Assembly: GCA_902767395.1 (NCBI GenBank)
Contig: CACXHI010000244.1
Coordinates: forward strand, 1 to 6,234
DNA length: 6,234 bases
DNA from: Oscillospiraceae bacterium
Lineage (GTDB): Bacteria; Bacillota; Clostridia; Oscillospirales; Oscillospiraceae
Reading direction: 5' to 3'
The notes beneath the pieces are model-generated. The model saw only the letters and a program-made list of their open reading frames with translations, did not search any database and had not been told where the DNA came from. The position numbers and the translations under genes were made by a program. How positions within the stretch are numbered: the first letter of the stretch is position 1; every line of letters starts with the position of its first letter. Shown here one piece after another: positions 5,379-6,234 of this stretch.

Positions 5379-6234
5379 TTGCAGAAAGGTCACGTCAATC
5401 AAAAGCAAACCTTCCTCGGCGGCGCCGCAGTCCTGGCGCTGGCGACGGCTATCGTGAAGGTTCTGGGATTTCTCTACAAGATTCCCCTGTCCCGGATCAT
5501 CGGGGACGACGGCTTCGGCTACTTTAACACGGCCTATGACATCTACTCCGTGCTGCTGATGATCTCCACCACGGGTCTGCCCGTGGCCATGTCCCGGATG
5601 ATCTCCGAGGCGCAGACGCTGGGGCGGACGAAGCAGATCCATCAGATCTACCGGGTCTCCCGGGCGGTGTTTCTGCTCCTCGGTCTGGTGGGCACGCTGG
5701 GCATGGCCCTGCTCTGCCACCAGCTCGCCGCCCTGATGCACTCGGAAAAGAGCTGGTTCGCCATTCTCTGTCTGTCCCCTGCCGTGCTTTTCATCGGGAT
5801 TCTGTCCTCCGAACGCGGCTTCTTCCAAGGCCAGTCCAACATGGTTCCCACCTCGGTTTCGCAGGTCATGGAGGCGGTGTGTAAGCTGGTGGTGGGTCTG
5901 GGTATGGCCTTTGTCGTCATGACCATCTTCACCAGAAACGGCCTCGAGACCGATCTGCCCAAGGAGCTGGCTGCGGACGATCCCAAACAGGTGGCCCTGT
6001 CGCTTGCGCACTCCAGGGCCGCAGGCTACTCCATTCTGGGCGTAACGCTGGGCACGGTGATCGCCTCGATCTATCTGGTATGGAAGCGGCGGAAGGCCGC
6101 CGCAGTGCTCGACGAGTCCTGCGCCGACCCCACCGTGCTGCCGTGGAAGGCAACGGTGAAGGAGCTTTTGACCATCGCCGTGCCGATCACCCTGGGCGCG
6201 GCGGGACTCCAGATCATCACGACCATTGACATCG
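5379..6234 (+). CDS. SpoVB/MurJ-family flippase (polysaccharide biosynthesis protein), 3'-truncated by the window edge
   Basis: This gene starts at TTG and stays open to the last base, giving 285 residues of a family usually around 450-550 long. It belongs to the MOP/MATE-like flippases (MurJ, SpoVB, YtgP, YabM), multi-pass membrane proteins that move undecaprenyl-linked precursors such as lipid II across the membrane. Residues 11-40 (TFLGGAAVLALATAIVKVLGFLYKIPLSRI) form the typical first helix and loop. GDDGFGYFNTAYDIYSVLLMISTTGLPVAMSRMISEA (42-78) is the strongly conserved first segment. Hydrophobic helices follow at about 95-120, 127-143, 169-185 and 216-235. ERGFFQGQSNMVPTSVSQVMEA (145-166) is the family's signature central stretch. 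The polar loop at 186-213 and the basic KRRK (236-239) fit membrane topology. Paralogues are common in spore-formers, so a cell-wall MurJ role and a spore-cortex SpoVB/YabM role cannot be separated without the remainder of the gene and its neighbours. Confidence 0.87.
   Translation, partial: MQKGHVNQKQTFLGGAAVLALATAIVKVLGFLYKIPLSRIIGDDGFGYFNTAYDIYSVLLMISTTGLPVAMSRMISEAQTLGRTKQIHQIYRVSRAVFLLLGLVGTLGMALLCHQLAALMHSEKSWFAILCLSPAVLFIGILSSERGFFQGQSNMVPTSVSQVMEAVCKLVVGLGMAFVVMTIFTRNGLETDLPKELAADDPKQVALSLAHSRAAGYSILGVTLGTVIASIYLVWKRRKAAAVLDESCADPTVLPWKATVKELLTIAVPITLGAAGLQIITTIDI

Noticed and set aside
3912..6011. Long minus-strand open frame of 699 codons spanning mtaD, the repeat gap and the flippase gene
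   Set aside because: It is antisense to two clearly conserved proteins, is rich in H, R, G and Q as expected from GC-rich antisense reading, matches no family, and includes the VILSAARNP peptide that comes from the dispersed repeat.

Overview
This is a GC-rich, gene-dense chromosomal window with every supported gene on the + strand. RNase Y, a HemZ-type radical SAM protein, an MtaD deaminase and a SpoVB/MurJ-family flippase, together with a strong G-ending/C-ending codon bias, point to a high-GC member of the Clostridia, most likely Oscillospirales. That placement is inferred from protein style; no rRNA or other marker gene is present. I see no mobile element, CRISPR array, tRNA or rRNA.

Layout. 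Positions 1-1245 hold the 3' part of rny (RNase Y), which is open at the left edge and closed by a clear intrinsic terminator at about 1252-1286. A sigma-A type extended -10 promoter (1309-1337) follows and starts a new transcription unit. Its genes are hemZ (1382-2842), a stand-alone P-loop nucleoside (uridine) kinase-like gene (2949-3872) and mtaD (3903-5219). The hemZ-kinase gap contains two sets of degenerate 7-nt tandem repeats. The kinase-mtaD gap is 30 nt and contains a small perfect hairpin. After mtaD comes a 159-nt gap carrying one good and one partial copy of a widespread dispersed palindromic repeat. The last gene starts at a TTG at 5379, runs off the right edge, and encodes the N-terminal 285 residues of a SpoVB/MurJ-like multi-pass flippase.

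Functionally, these are housekeeping genes: mRNA turnover (rny), a radical SAM enzyme nominally of porphyrin synthesis (hemZ), nucleoside salvage (kinase plus MtaD) and cell-envelope or spore-envelope lipid-linked precursor export (flippase). The kinase and MtaD probably share a transcript and both handle nucleosides, so they may form a small salvage unit. I found no convincing new biological system. The points worth a second look are the intergenic repeats, the shortened architecture of the kinase, the uncertain role of HemZ, and the hairpin next to the mtaD ribosome binding site.
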